DNA of 64,000 nt from Gigaspora rosea (Eukaryota; Glomeromycota; Glomeromycetes; Diversisporales; Gigasporaceae): contig QKWP01000046.1 in NCBI GenBank assembly GCA_003550325.1, positions 375,583 through 439,582 of the forward strand, read 5' to 3'. Positions 1 to 12,103 of the stretch are shown here, one piece after another. The position numbers and the translations under genes were made by a program. Within the stretch, counting starts at the first letter, position 1. The number at the start of each line of letters is the position of its first letter. The notes beneath the pieces were generated by a model. That model did not search any database, was not told where the DNA came from, and saw only the letters and a program-made list of their open reading frames with translations.

Positions 1-3000
1 GTCTTTTAGTTCATTAAAAGCTTCCTGTTGAATATGGGTCCATCGATATGGTTCGTCTTTTTGTAACAATCGATTTAAGGGTTTAGCAATGCAGAGAAGT
101 TTTGGATAAATTGTCTATAGTATCCAGCTAATCCCAAGAATGAGCGAAGTTGGGTTATATTCTGCGGTGGTTGGATCTTTTGTACAGCTTCAATTTTGGT
201 AGGGTCAGGGGCTATTCTACTAGGTGCAATTGTATGGCCTAAGAAGGGTAATCTTTGCATCCAAAAGTTACATTTCTCGATAATAAGTCGCAAACCAGCT
301 TGTTTGATTCTGCAAAACACTTCATTCAAGTGCTTCAGGTGGTCATCGAATGTTCGAGAGTATACTATAGTATCATCCAAGTATACTACTACAAATTTCC
401 AAGCAATCCCTTCATAAACTCGTTCCATTAGTCTTTGGAACGTAGCAGGGGCATTACAAAGTCCAAAAGGCATCACATTGAACTTGTAAGTTCCATAGCA
501 AGTTACAAAAGCAGTCTTTTCTTTATCACGAGGGTGCATAGCTACTTGCCAATATCCACTTGCAAGGTCCAAAGTAGAAAACCAATGCGATCTAGCAAGA
601 GTATTTAACATTTCGTCAATATGAGATAGAGGGTATGCATCCTTTTTAGTAACATTGTTAAGTTTTCGGCAGTCTACACAGAAGCGTAATTTGCCATTTT
701 TCTTCTTGACTAGAACAACAGGGGAAGTCCAGGGACTATTCGAAGGTCGGATAAGTTTATGTTTCATCATTCGTTGGATTTCTTCTTTAATAAATGTCTG
801 TTCACTTGGAGGTAAAGAATAGGGTCTAGAGCGAATGGGTGGTACATCTTCTGTAAAAATATAATGACAAACTAAGTCAGTCCTTTCTAATTCATTAATG
901 TCTGTTGCGAAAATGTCTGCAAATTTCTCAAGTAAGTGTCTAAATTTAAGTCCTTGATCTGCAGCAAGAGGACCTGTGTTTAATGAAGTAGCTGGAGTCA
1001 ACGTATATTCCTCACAGGGGATAAAGGTGTCTATACTTTATACAGGGTAGGTACTAAATTTATAGGGTGTTCAGGGGGTTTAAAAGTCTGTTAATATAGT
1101 TGTCTGAGTCAGCAGGTAGTTTGCTATCATGCCTAGGATTATCTAAAAATTTGTATTTGCGAACAGAGTAGCAAGGGTTTCAGTTCTCTGTTGTAGGTAC
1201 TGGGTGTCTTGGTGAATAAGGCGAAGCAATTGTTGATTAAAGTTTTCAAGTTTTTGGACTTGTTGTTGAAGTTGTTCAAAGGTCTGGTTCTGTTGGACAA
1301 CTTGTTTTTGTAATATTTCGAAAACTTCGATAGTGTCAATAGTTTGGTCATTTTGAGTAGGTTCTAGTAGTATAGTGTCCGGTTCTGGTTCGAATATTGG
1401 TGGTGGTGGAGGTACACATTCTGTACAGTATCCATCATGTTCATCAAGTTCTTCCTGGTGCTTAACATGAAGACATTCCTTGCAGAGGTCAATAGGGGTG
1501 TCTGAGAAGTTTCTTCTAAGATTAGCGAGAGCAGTTTCTTTACAGAATTCAGGGTGGCTAGTGTCGAAGGAAATTTCAAGGGTCTGTTGTAATTGAAATT
1601 CTTTATTCTCTTCTAATATACCATGTTCAGCATGAAGTACTAATGCATTTCTTCCTGACTCCAAGGTTGGCTAATACGATCAGTCATTAAAGGTTCTAAG
1701 GCTTCAGTCAGGCTTTGGTCCAATTCTTGTAAGAAAATCTTTGCAAGTCAGAAAATACGGGTCTGGTTCATTTCATACTGAGATCCAGCACTTCTGTTGG
1801 ACTCGGTATAATATCTGATTCTGGTCCACAAATTATAATTTGCATTGTAAAGAACATCCTGTCCTGCTTTATAAGCATAGAGGTGTTCAAGGTCACAAAC
1901 CCAAAGGGCTTGTTCTAGGCTTTCTAGATTATTCATCTTAGAGGTAGGTCTAGTTTCTCCACAGATTTTACATTGGACAAGGGTTCTACGTCCTTCTCCA
2001 TGACTATAATAATATATACGTTGAGGGTCATCAAGAGGGAGTTCGTAATAATAGTCAGAGACACATCCTCGGCAAACAAACTGATTGTTAAGAACTTGTA
2101 GGTCTTCTGGTCTATTTGGTTTCTTGTAGTGACAGCAGTGGTGAGTACGCCTTGTACTAAAGTTATACATTCGACGGGCTTCAATATCATCCGGATTACA
2201 TCCACATTGGCAAATTCGGTTCTGTTCCTTAAGGGCTCCAAAAGAACAGTCAACGGCAATATGTCCAGTTGCTCTACAGGTATGACAAATATTTTCAGGG
2301 CAGTTTCGGTACAAATGGTCATTACCATTGCAGGTACGGCAAGAGGTCCGCTTTGGTACTTGTTGTGGGCAGTGGACAGCAATATGTCCATCCTGTCGAC
2401 AGCGATTACAACAGTTGGTAGGGCAGTTGGCAAAGAGATGTTCAGGTGAGCCACAATTGCCACATACACGAGAGTTAGGAGGGGCATGCTTTCTATGTCT
2501 AGGCTGGTGGATAATCCATGGGTTGGTATCATCATCAGAGGTAGGGGTAATGTCTGGTTCATGGGTGGTGATAAAAGCATAAGCTTCTTGAGGGACTAAG
2601 TATTCCTGTTCATAAGTGTCTAATTCAGCAGGGTCGGTAACAGTAGGTTGTGAGGGTAATGGTTGGTTACTTTCATAGGAAGTAGGAACGGTATGTTTCT
2701 TGTTTTTCCACTTAAAAGAGTAGCATCCATTTTTCCAATTGTAACTGGCTTCAACTTTCTTTGACCAGTCATTTCCAAGCAATAATGAGTAAGAGGTGGC
2801 AGGGACTACTTCAACGGTAATAGGAATAATAGCACTATCTATTTCTATAGGTAAGTCACAAATAATTCCCAAAGAACGAGAAGGGGTTCCAGTAGCAGGT
2901 ATAATAAGGCTAAAAGAGACTTGTTCTATTTTAAATCCTAGATCTTGGACTATTTGGTGTGCGATCATGCTTATAGAGGCTCCACTATCAATAATAGCTT

Positions 3001-5402
3001 CTTGTGGTTTTTGATTGATTTTAACATTACATTTGACAGGTGTAGTATAAACAGATGTCTGGATCAAATTAGCAGTTTTAGCTTCTTCGTACAAGTAAGA
3101 AGATAGTGCAGTATGAACAAAAGGATTGTCTAGAAACATTTACCATTTTTGTGGACTAAGAGGTGGGTTGGTAGTGGTAGTAGTAGAAGGAGTTTCATCA
3201 AGATAGTTAACATTTCTGTAGTAGGGTGAGGGGGTTCGGTTGCTAGGTCTCCAAGAAGAAGATCGGTTTCGACTTCTAGAGTAGTAGTCATCTCGATCAT
3301 TATGACTATCTCTATTTCTAGAATGGCTTCGGTCTCTATTATAATAATCTTGGTCTTTATTATCTCGACTTCTAGATCTGTTTCTATAAGAGTCACGTCG
3401 ATAGTTGTTATTATTGGACTGTCTGTTTCTTCCACATTCATTACTTTGATTCTTCTTTTTAAGACAACAATGTGCAATAAAGTGTCCGGTTTGACCACAA
3501 TAATGGCATGTAGGAGGTTGTTTAATTGGATTGGCTTGTTTAGGGGAATCAGCATAGTTTACAGAGAGGTTAGCAAGTGGTTGCTTCTGAGTGAGGTTAA
3601 TACTAAGTTGAGCGATTTGTTAAGTTAGTTGTTTAATGGCTTGGTCTGTATCTGTATTAGGAGAAGCCATAAGTTTTCCAGTATCCCATTTACGAGCAGT
3701 TTTCATAGCAGCATCAAGATCAGCAGGTTCAGAGGCTTGTACATTTATAGCAAACTCAGGACGAAGGCCTTGGATAAAGAGTTGGATTACAAAGTCATCA
3801 GGGAAGTCATCATCAGGGTCAACACATCACTTCAGTTTTCTAAACCGGTTAATATAGTCATCAACCAAGTTGGCACCTTGTTTGACATCAAAAAGTTGCT
3901 TTTGTCACATAACTTTTTGTTTTGGGGTAACAAATCGGTCTAGAAACAGGTATTTAAAACTAGTATCTTGATTATCCTTATCACTAAAAGCAGTGGGCTT
4001 AGTGGTAAAAGAGAAAAACCAGTCTAAGGCAATTCCTTTCAAGTAGACAGGGACAAGTTCTAATTTCCGTGCAGCATTCCATCGGTTAGCAACGGCAGCA
4101 CGCTTGAATTCTGAATACCATTTGAGTGGGTCTTGGGATCCATCTCCATTAAAGAAATTAACAGGAAGAAGATTCCTTTCAACTCCTCCATGTACAAACG
4201 CAGCAGCTAAGGTATTAATAGCAATAGCAGCATCAGCGATCGCTTGTTCAGCCATAATAGGAGGTGGGTTGTCTGAGGTGAGGTTAGGGAAGGTTCTTGG
4301 TTTTCTTCACTAGTTTCTTCAGTAGTATCTGGTAAAAGTCTATCTAAATTAAAAGTAGAGGTAGTTTCAAAGAAATTTTCAAGGTCTATATCTTGTTGAT
4401 TAGGTACTAAAACTGTGGGACTAGCAGGTAGGCTAGTATGTTGGAACGAAGGGGTGTGAGAGCTAATATCACTATTATATTCACTAAAAGTGAGTATGTT
4501 AAAACCAAGAGGAGTAGAGGGGCGATCCTCAGGGGTAGTAAGAAGAGGTACAGTGTTAAAAGTAGGGCTAGATCCTTTGATAATAGAATATCCTAAGTGC
4601 GGATATCGAGTGTTATAGTTTTCAGTATTGGTGTCTAAGTATGGGTCAAAAGTAGTATAGTCCGCAAAATCAAGAGGAGGTAAAGTTGTTCGATAGGTAA
4701 AGCGTTAAAGAATAGCAAGAGCAATTTCTCTTGGGTTGTCAAGTTCTATTTGATATCGGCAGCTAAAAATAATGTCTCGAATACAAGCACGTATAGTAGC
4801 AGGGTCTCTAGTAGCAGTCAGGCGAATAAAGTTTCCAGTAGTTTGAGAGGTATAGGAATCAGCAGAGTAGGTACCAGAATACCAATGCCAAAATCTTCCA
4901 AAAAGTGTTAGAGCAAAAACACGACCACTAGAGCAAAGAGAAGGATAAAACTCTTGACAAGAAAGATCAGAAGCACGTAGTTGGAGAGAGTGAAATGGAA
5001 GAGCAGAGTTTTGATAATGTTCTACTAGGTGGTTTCTAATATATCGATTATATAATTCGTTAATATCAGTAGTTATATACCTTATGACTTCTGACTAAAT
5101 CTCAAAATAATTAATTGTTAGTAATATCTTGTTAGTAAGTTTAGTTAAATAGATAGAATCCTTGGGCAAAGAGTCTTCCAGGATGAACAGCAGCAGCACA
5201 GTTATGAGAAATAAACAGCAATTAAATAAATAGAGTCCTTGGGCAAAGAGACTTCCAGGATGAACGGCAGCAGCAAATAGGTTTTATAGAGTCCGTGGAC
5301 AAAGAGACTTCCAGGACGAACAGCAGCAGCTAATGTTGTAGAGGTTTTCAAATATCTTCAATAATATCCAAATATTTTAAATGTTTCCGCCAGAAGGCAC
5401 CA
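1..5402 (-). mobile_element. Ty3/Gypsy LTR retrotransposon, internal region (fossil, 3' part outside window)
   Basis: Minus-strand element whose 3' half runs off the left edge. Recognisable parts in element order: a repeated leader (5150-5335), a Gag-type capsid region (about 3905-4255), a CCHC zinc knuckle with Arg/Ser-rich flank (about 3130-3555), a retropepsin domain with Asp-Ser-Gly-Ala at the start of the 1748-3139 frame followed by further CCHC knuckles, and a reverse transcriptase with the Tyr-Leu-Asp-Asp motif (75-1001). A likely primer-binding segment borders the LTR near 5385-5402. The knuckles lying after the protease are unusual for the family. The element looks broken in a few places, but the long conserved frames suggest it is not very old. 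Confidence 0.9.
5150..5335 (-). repeat. Three-copy tandem repeat in the LTR element leader
   Basis: Three imperfect copies of a 60-80-base unit (starting near 5150, 5227 and 5283). Each has a core reading, on the plus strand, CTTGGGCAAAGAGACTTCC followed by AGGATGAACAGCAGCAGC. They lie between the LTR and the Gag-like region, so they are untranslated leader of the Ty3/Gypsy fossil. Confidence 0.8.
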
Positions 5403-6251
5403 AATGTTACGGTAGAGAGGCCTTCTTTTACTCCTTACTATAACAACGACATGGCTACAGGGATCCTTTATAGGTTTATAGCGGTGTCCAAGAAGTAGGT
5501 ATAATTCCTTAGTCTGTAAGAAATTATACTCTTCTCTAAGGGCAGTTTGTGAGAGTATTTAATGAGGAATTATCGATTTTACTATTACTTGATAATAAAC
5601 TTGGTGTTATTAAGATAAATAGTTTCTTTATTAATAATCTAAGATAGGGCTATCCTTAGGTTTCTGTTCCTAAGAAATCCCAGTACAAGATGTATAATAA
5701 ATATAATAGAAGTGGGTGTCTTGGTCTAGTTTGACTAAGGAAAATTCTGTGTCTTTAAATACATTTTAGAATAAGCGTTATAAGCGTTGATTTACAATGA
5801 TAAATACTATAATCTACAAGAGCAACATAAGCATTATTAACGGTATAAGCGTTATAAGCGGTATAAGTGCTATAAGCGTCATAATTGTTATAAGCGTTAC
5901 ATTTTAGAATAAGCGTTATAAGCGTTGATTTACAATGATAAATACTATAATCTACAAGAGCAACATAAGCATTATTAACGGTATAAGCGTTATAAGCGGT
6001 ATAAGTGCTATAAGCGTCATAAGTGTTATAAGCGGTATAAGCGCTATAAGCTTCATAAGCGTTATAAGCATGATAATCGTTATAAGCATTATAATCGTTA
6101 TAAGCGTTATAATCAGTATAAGCGTTATAAGCAGTATTAACTATTCTAACTTCTTAAGATAATAATATAATACAATATAATAATAAAATATAATAATAAA
6201 AATGAAATAATAAAATAATAAGGTAATATAATAAACTATCGTTCTATAACA
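5403..6251 (-). repeat. Probable LTR of the Ty3/Gypsy element
   Basis: Begins with TGTTACGG directly next to the primer-binding segment. The outer end is tentative: TATAACA at about 6245-6251 would give the usual TG...CA ends with TGTTA/TAACA inverted termini. The partner LTR is outside the window, so the end and target duplication cannot be tested here. Confidence 0.5.
5762..6140 (+). repeat. ATAAGCG minisatellite with a 136-base higher-order duplication
   Basis: Short units such as GTATAAGCGTTATAAGCG repeat many times. A block of about 136 bases starting ACATTTTAGAATAAGCG occurs twice in tandem (about 5760 and 5896). The long open frame at 5935-6162 (Ile/Ser/Val repeats) is a by-product of this repeat and not a gene. 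If the LTR end near 6251 is right, the minisatellite lies inside the LTR. Confidence 0.85.
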
Positions 6252-7107
6252 ATATATAGATTTAAAAAATTTATAATTATAAAAACTAAAAATCTATAAA
6301 TTTTTATAAAATTTTTAGTTAATTTTAATAAATTTATTTTTACTATAATCAGAAAAGCTAGCTTTATAACTGGTTAAAATTTAATCTATATTGGCTTATT
6401 AAAATTTTTTAATATTAATTTATTTTTACTCTCTTAAATTGAATTTACTATAAATTTACTATTAGTTTACTATTAATTTACAATAAATTTTATAAGTAAA
6501 TTTAGCTATTTTTGGATTTGTATCACATTATAAAAATCTAGTAATTTTATTTTAATCATTTTTTTATACTTTTAAAATCAAATATAGATTAAATATAATT
6601 TATATTTTTATTATTTTTATTATTATATTATAAATTTGTATTTTTAATTATTTTTTTCTACTATACTAACTTTAGTACAGCAAATTTGGCAAAATATAAG
6701 TTTTGGTTAAAGTTAATTTATACAAAATTTTTATATGTAACTTATACTAAAATTTTGAATGAAAAAAATATTAGTATTAAAGTATATTTTAGCAAAGTTT
6801 TAAGTAAAAATTATTTTTTATTGTTGTAGAATAATTTTTTTAAACTGTACTAAATTTAGTACAAAGAGCTTACGGATATCCATTAAACTAAAATTTTTAA
6901 AAACAAAAAAAATTCTATAAAATTCAAAAAAACTATTTAAGCCTATTAAACTTTTTTATAGAATTGTATAGTTTTAAAATACTTTAAACCAATATTTAAA
7001 TATACAGTTAATTTTTAAAATTCTTAGATAATTAAATTTAAAGACTGTCAGAATTTAGTACAAAGTACTAAATTTAGTACAGATAAATCCAATCCATTAA
7101 TGATTAG
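6252..7107. other. AT-rich spacer with GTACTAAATTTAGTAC palindromes
   Basis: No gene seen. The palindrome GTACTAAATTTAGTAC or close variants recur near 6665, 6846 and 7064-7082, probably the ends of one or more small degenerate inverted-repeat elements. I looked here for a signal-peptide first exon for microexon gene B and found none. Confidence 0.4.
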
Positions 7108-9132
7108 ATTGTATGTATATATTTAGTGTTTAGTTTTTTCACGCACTTGCACGGAATCCCCTTAATTAGCCAATTAAAATGCAAAATTGTTGTACTATGC
7201 TATACTAAATTAAAAACAACAAATCCTAAAATCTGATTGGCTAATTAAGGGGTTTGCAAAAAAACATTTTCACATAAATTTATGATTCTAAAATTATTAC
7301 TTGATCATTTAAATTCTATTTATTTTTTTAAATATAAAATATACTGCACCTTTTGGCATGTTTTCTATTGGAATTAGAGTGCAAGTATAAATTTTATTAT
7401 AATTCTTTTTTAAATTATTACTTTTTTGGGTTCTTATACCTGATATATGCTTTTATATACAGTAAAACCTCCATAAGTGCACCCCCTATAAGTGCACATC
7501 CTCTCTAAATGCACGCTCACATTTGGCCCAATTTATATAACATAATCTCCATAAATGCACTTTTATTAGTGTTCCCTAAGTGCACGTTTTTAAAGTTTGG
7601 TCCCAGGTGCGTGCACTTATGGAGGTTTTACTGTATTTTGTCAGTAAGTGTAAACCTATATGGGGTGATACACATTAAAACAGCCCTTTTTACATATAAT
7701 TTATTTTAAGATAATTGAGTTTAATCATTTGTTTTGATTTTCGGACTGATCCTGGATTAATTGAATTTCACGATTTTGATTGTTTAAATATAACAGGTGA
7801 CTATAGGGTAATCTCGTGTTGTTGGCCTTACGCAGCCTCATGTAATTTTTCTTGATTTTTTATTATGCAAATTGACTTTCATTTATAATTAAAAAATATC
7901 GATCATGTCAAAATTTATATAAATTTAATGAAAACTCAATTTTTAAAAAATTGCAAAAAAGGGCTGTTTTAATGTGTAACACCCCATATATATTATTTTT
8001 AAAAATTTTATTTAATACTGTACTTTTAAAATTATTTTTGTAACCCAACGCACATGTTTTCAAAACACTTGAATTAAGTTATTAAATTATTAGACTGTAA
8101 GTATAAATTTAATTGTATTTATTAAATATTAGACTGTAAGTATAAATTTAATTGCATTATTTTAAAAAGTCTTAAGTTTATAATTGTTAAATTGGCTTTT
8201 ATAAACTAATAATACATATTTTTTTATTAAATTATTAGTAAGTAAGTATAAACATATAATATTTTATTTAGAAAATATATAATTTTTAATTAATTGTATA
8301 ATATATATATTTGTCTATTAAACTGTTATGTAGTCGGTAAGTACAAATTTATTTATAATATTTTATTTAAATGTAATTTATTAATTGCTTGCATAACAAT
8401 TAACAATACGTATTATTTATTAAACTATTAGTGCGTAAGTATAAATAACCTTTATTTTAAATTACTATGTTAAATAGCATTTCTGTAATATTTTTTCTAT
8501 TAAATTATTAGAGTGTAAGTATAAATTTTATTGAATATTTGTCAGAACTATTGTTTTATAATTTTTAAATCTGTTTTAATGAGTTTATAATTTAAAATAT
8601 TTAAATATTTAAATTTGATAAATAATTAGTAGGTAAGTATAAATTATTAAAGTGCACTTTTATAATTAGCTTTTATAAACTAATAATATAGGATTTTTTG
8701 CTAATTATTCTGTTAATTATTAGGGAGTAAGTATATTTTTTAAATTTGCCTTTTAATAAGTTTTTATAATTTAATAATATTTTTGTATAATTTTTTGAAT
8801 TATTAGTAAGTATGTATAAATTTTATTAAATCTTTTAAATTTTATATTTGTAAAGTTTGCTTTTATTATTTTTATCAAACTAAAATTTATATAACATATA
8901 TAAAAATATTTAATTAAATTATTAGTGTGTATGTACAAGCTTTTTTTATATTTATTTATAATTTCATATAATTTTAAATTAAGCTTTGATAATCTGTTTT
9001 ATGTATTTCTATTAGTTGGTAGGTAAAATTTTGCTATATATATTAATTTAAATTTAAATTATAATTTAATGATTTATATTTTTTTATATATTAAATAGTG
9101 GTGGCGATACTTTTCCTATTCCTCGTGTTTAG
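7108..9132 (+). CDS. Microexon gene B, 3' part: array of 3-base exons with Cys-Gly-Gly tail exon
   Basis: Plus-strand copy of the architecture of gene A. Units of TATTAG|NNN|GTAAGTAT lie at 7108 (ATT), 7378 (AGT, GC donor), possibly 7645 (weak donor GTGTAA), 8094, 8133, 8239, 8334, 8432, 8512, 8630, 8724, 8807, 8926 and 9016. The terminal exon is 9099-9132, with stop TAG at 9130-9132. Read in phase 2 there is no stop, although exons at 8239, 8630 and 8807 are TAA, TAG and TAA. The tail reads VRDNVCGGDTF, ending PIPRV, and its terminal exon starts T-GGT-GG like that of gene A, so the two are homologous. No first exon with a signal peptide is visible upstream, so this is either a 3' fragment or a gene whose 5' end was displaced by the LTR element. 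Function unknown. Confidence 0.75.
7158..7252. mobile_element. Small inverted-repeat element (95 bases)
   Basis: Perfect 17-base inverted ends CCCCTTAATTAGCCAAT (7158-7174 and 7236-7252) around a short AT-rich core. It lies in the gene B intron between exons 7108 and 7378. Confidence 0.6.
7460..7633. mobile_element. Tc1/mariner-type MITE, TA target duplication
   Basis: Inverted ends CAGTAAAACCTCCATAAGTG (7460 onward and reverse-complemented up to 7633), flanked by TA on both sides. 174 bases, no coding capacity. It carries several TAAGTGCAC motifs, also seen in the repeat arrays near 32000, 39200 and 50700. It sits within a gene B intron. Confidence 0.8.
7661..7986. mobile_element. MITE with TGGGGTG inverted ends, TA target duplication
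   Basis: Inverted ends of about 30 bases, starting TGGGGTGATACACATTAAAA and ending in its near-complement, with TA on each side. 326 bases, non-coding, within a gene B intron. Confidence 0.75.
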
Positions 9133-9844
9133 TGATCATGATGAGCTAAGATAGTGCATACTTGTTTGTTATATTATTAATATGTAAGTATAAGTTTTAT
9201 TTTATATATTATTTTTAAAATTTTTTGTATTATATTTTTAATTATGTATCTTTAATTAATTTTTATAGCTAAATTTATAATTGATTATTTTTAACTATTT
9301 ATTAATTATATAATTTATAAGTTTTTGGTTTATATTTGAAAGAAAGATATTTATATTATATATATTATGTATTTATAAATTACTTTTATTTACCTTTTTT
9401 AAAACTTTTTGATAATAAAAATATATTTTATCTAGTTTTTTTTAATAAAGTATCACAAAAGATTGACAGATAATTTTAAAAAAATCAAACCAAGTTTTTG
9501 CAAATTTTGTTAATAGGATAGCTGTGTAGTATATGATTGCATATGCATAAGATACAATTTTTTACTCTAATTGGATCTATGAACATGTAATTTTTAATTA
9601 ACCAATATTTTTTTAACAAATTATATTTTTGTATTTTTATAAACAATTCTTGCAAAATTTTAGTTTTATATTTAATATTTGTACTAATAATATCGTATTG
9701 ATTTAATATTTTTCTGTTATACTTAATTTCGTTTTTTGATCATTTAGATCAGAATTTGCGATTAATTTATTTATTTGAAATTAGGATTTTAACTGTTTAA
9801 TAGAAATTTTGGAGAGAATTGGTAAAAGATTTTATGTTTATGTA
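9133..9844. other. AT-rich region downstream of gene B
   Basis: Contains the presumed 3' untranslated region of gene B. No further microexon units, RNA genes or convincing reading frames were seen. Confidence 0.5.
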
Positions 9845-9852
9845 CTTGTGAT

Positions 9853-10390
9853 CAGGGATGGTAAATGACCTGAAATGACCCAAATGACCCAAATGACTAG
9901 TGACTAGTCATTGGGTCATTTCATAATCTAATGCCCTTTAACCAATCAAAATTAATTAATAGACAAAACGTAGTTTTTATGATAATCGTAGAAGTCAAAA
10001 CTTTACTATGTTAATTGGTATTTATGTCTTAAGTAAGGTTGTTCTTAAGAATAGTATAATAAAAAGTTATCTGAATTATATAAAAAAATTTTTTTTGATT
10101 CCCCGAGTGTCACTACTGCAGGACGCTAAGTAGGCGTACTTATATAAAAATTTTAAGATACGGTATATGCAATTTGTTCTTCTGAACAACTTTACTTAAG
10201 ATAAAAAATAAGCTTAGTAAAGTCTTGACTTTTATATGTAGTTACTATTATTGATAACTTTTTATATTAGCTATCTGACCAATAAAATTGCTTCATATGC
10301 AAATGACCCGACAAAATGACCTAGGTAATATAGCCAAATGACTAGGTCATTTAAATTTTGAGCAAATGACCAGGTTATTTATCATCCCTG
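9853..10390. mobile_element. hAT-type MITE with perfect 8-base target duplication
   Basis: Imperfect inverted ends CAGGGATGGTAAATGACC / complement of GGTTATTTATCATCCCTG. The 8-base duplication CTTGTGAT is perfect (9845-9852 and 10391-10398). Subterminal AAATGACC motifs repeat near both ends, as is common in hAT elements. No transposase remains, and the ends differ from the hAT transposon at 61500-64000. Confidence 0.9.
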
Positions 10391-10398
10391 CTTGTGAT

Positions 10399-12103
10399 TG
10401 TGGTTTTGCAAAAGTTAGAGATTATTTTACTAATTGTATTAATTGAATTATTTATTAAATGCACTAATTAAATAAGTATATTTTTGGTGGAATTAAAAAT
10501 TACATTTAAAGAAGTGTTGCATTATAAATGCTTGACTATACTTGCTCACCATCTTGATCGATTATCAATCTTACTATGTTAGTCAAAATTTAAATTTTTT
10601 GGGTAGTGATTCTACTCTTGTCACTAATCGCGATTGAAATATCTTCTGAACAATTGTGTGTTGCACCTAAGGTTAAATATAAGATATTTATTTTCCTTTA
10701 TTTTCGTATATACAGTTTTAATAAATATAATATACAAAATAAAAAAAATAAAAAGCATGAATTACAGACATCTATACAGTATTAATAAATTCTTAACTGT
10801 TTATAATAGTAGTTAATTAATGTCAAAACGAATATAATCATCATAATTCTAAATAATTTCCAAATTATCCTGTCAATTATACAAGTACGATCACGTTTCT
10901 TGCGTAACTTGAAATGTGTATAGGGATGGTTTCCTTCAACTTTTTTGTCCTGTTTTTTGAAAAAACCTTTTTTAGTAGGAGTAATGATTTCATTTTTCCA
11001 ATTCAGGCAGGAGTTATGGTGATTCTGACGGCACGGGATCACAACACGTGCATTAGGGTAGCTGCATGACGCAGTCGCGCTAAGTAGGATACTACAGATC
11101 GTTTTTGAAAATTAATATATTTTTATTTTAATTATTGCAGTTGATGCTGACTTGAGGCCATTATAAAATAAGTATGATCATACTGAAATATAATACATTT
11201 TCTTTATATTAAAAATATCTCTATATAGATTATAATCACTATCACATTTTTTTAGAATTTATTAAACAATTTTAACCTCTTCACAATCATATTTATATAA
11301 GATCATAGATATTTGCTATATAGAAAAGTTTCAATTTTATTAATAAACCAACTTTATGCAATAATTAAAGGTTGTCTAAAAAAATAAAATACACCTACTC
11401 TAAAATTTTCATGCAAATCAGATAACTTTTTATTAATATAGATTTTCATTTTATGTATCTAAAATATAGCTTGTGTAAATGTAAAAAAAAAGCACTAATA
11501 TATTAACTGATTTATAAATTTTAGAGCAGATATATTTTCTCTTCTAAATAACAAATATTATTGCAAAATACTCCTATTCTAAGATTTTCATATAAATCAG
11601 TTGAGTTGACATTTCATTAATACGTTTTTTTATTATATGTTTCTTTATATATTCATTAATAATATGTAAAATAAAAACTTGTACTAATAAAATTATCTGA
11701 TTAATGAAATTTTTAGTGCATATATATTTATTTTCCTGACTGAACTTTACTAATTATATAAAAGTTGATTTAATTAGTAAAATAACTTGCCTATATAACA
11801 ACTATTTTGTTTATAATTATATAATATTTTTTTAAAAAATTTTATATTTAAAAAATTATGTTAAAAATTAAAAAATAATAAATAAATAAAGATAAAAAAA
11901 ATATAAAGATAAAAAAAATATAAAATAATAATAAAAAATAATAAATAAATATTTTAATAAATAAAAATAAAATATAAAATGTAAATATAAAAATTTATAT
12001 TATTTTTTTTAGCTTTATAATATTCTAAATTGGATTAAAAATATAGATTAGAAAATTTATATATTTAATTATAAAGTAAAAAATATAAAATAACATATTT
12101 AGT
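10399..12103. other. Intergenic region between convergent microexon genes A and B
   Basis: Very AT-rich, no gene supported. The segment about 10915-11010 (GGGATGGTTTCCTTCAAC to AGTAGGAGTAATGATTT) recurs in related form at about 27605-27775, so it is a dispersed repeat. The open frame at 10782-11042 (minus) lies in it and is not credible as a gene. Confidence 0.45.

Noticed and set aside
5935-6162. 75-codon plus-strand frame rich in Ile, Ser and Val
   Set aside because: Direct translation of the ATAAGCG minisatellite.
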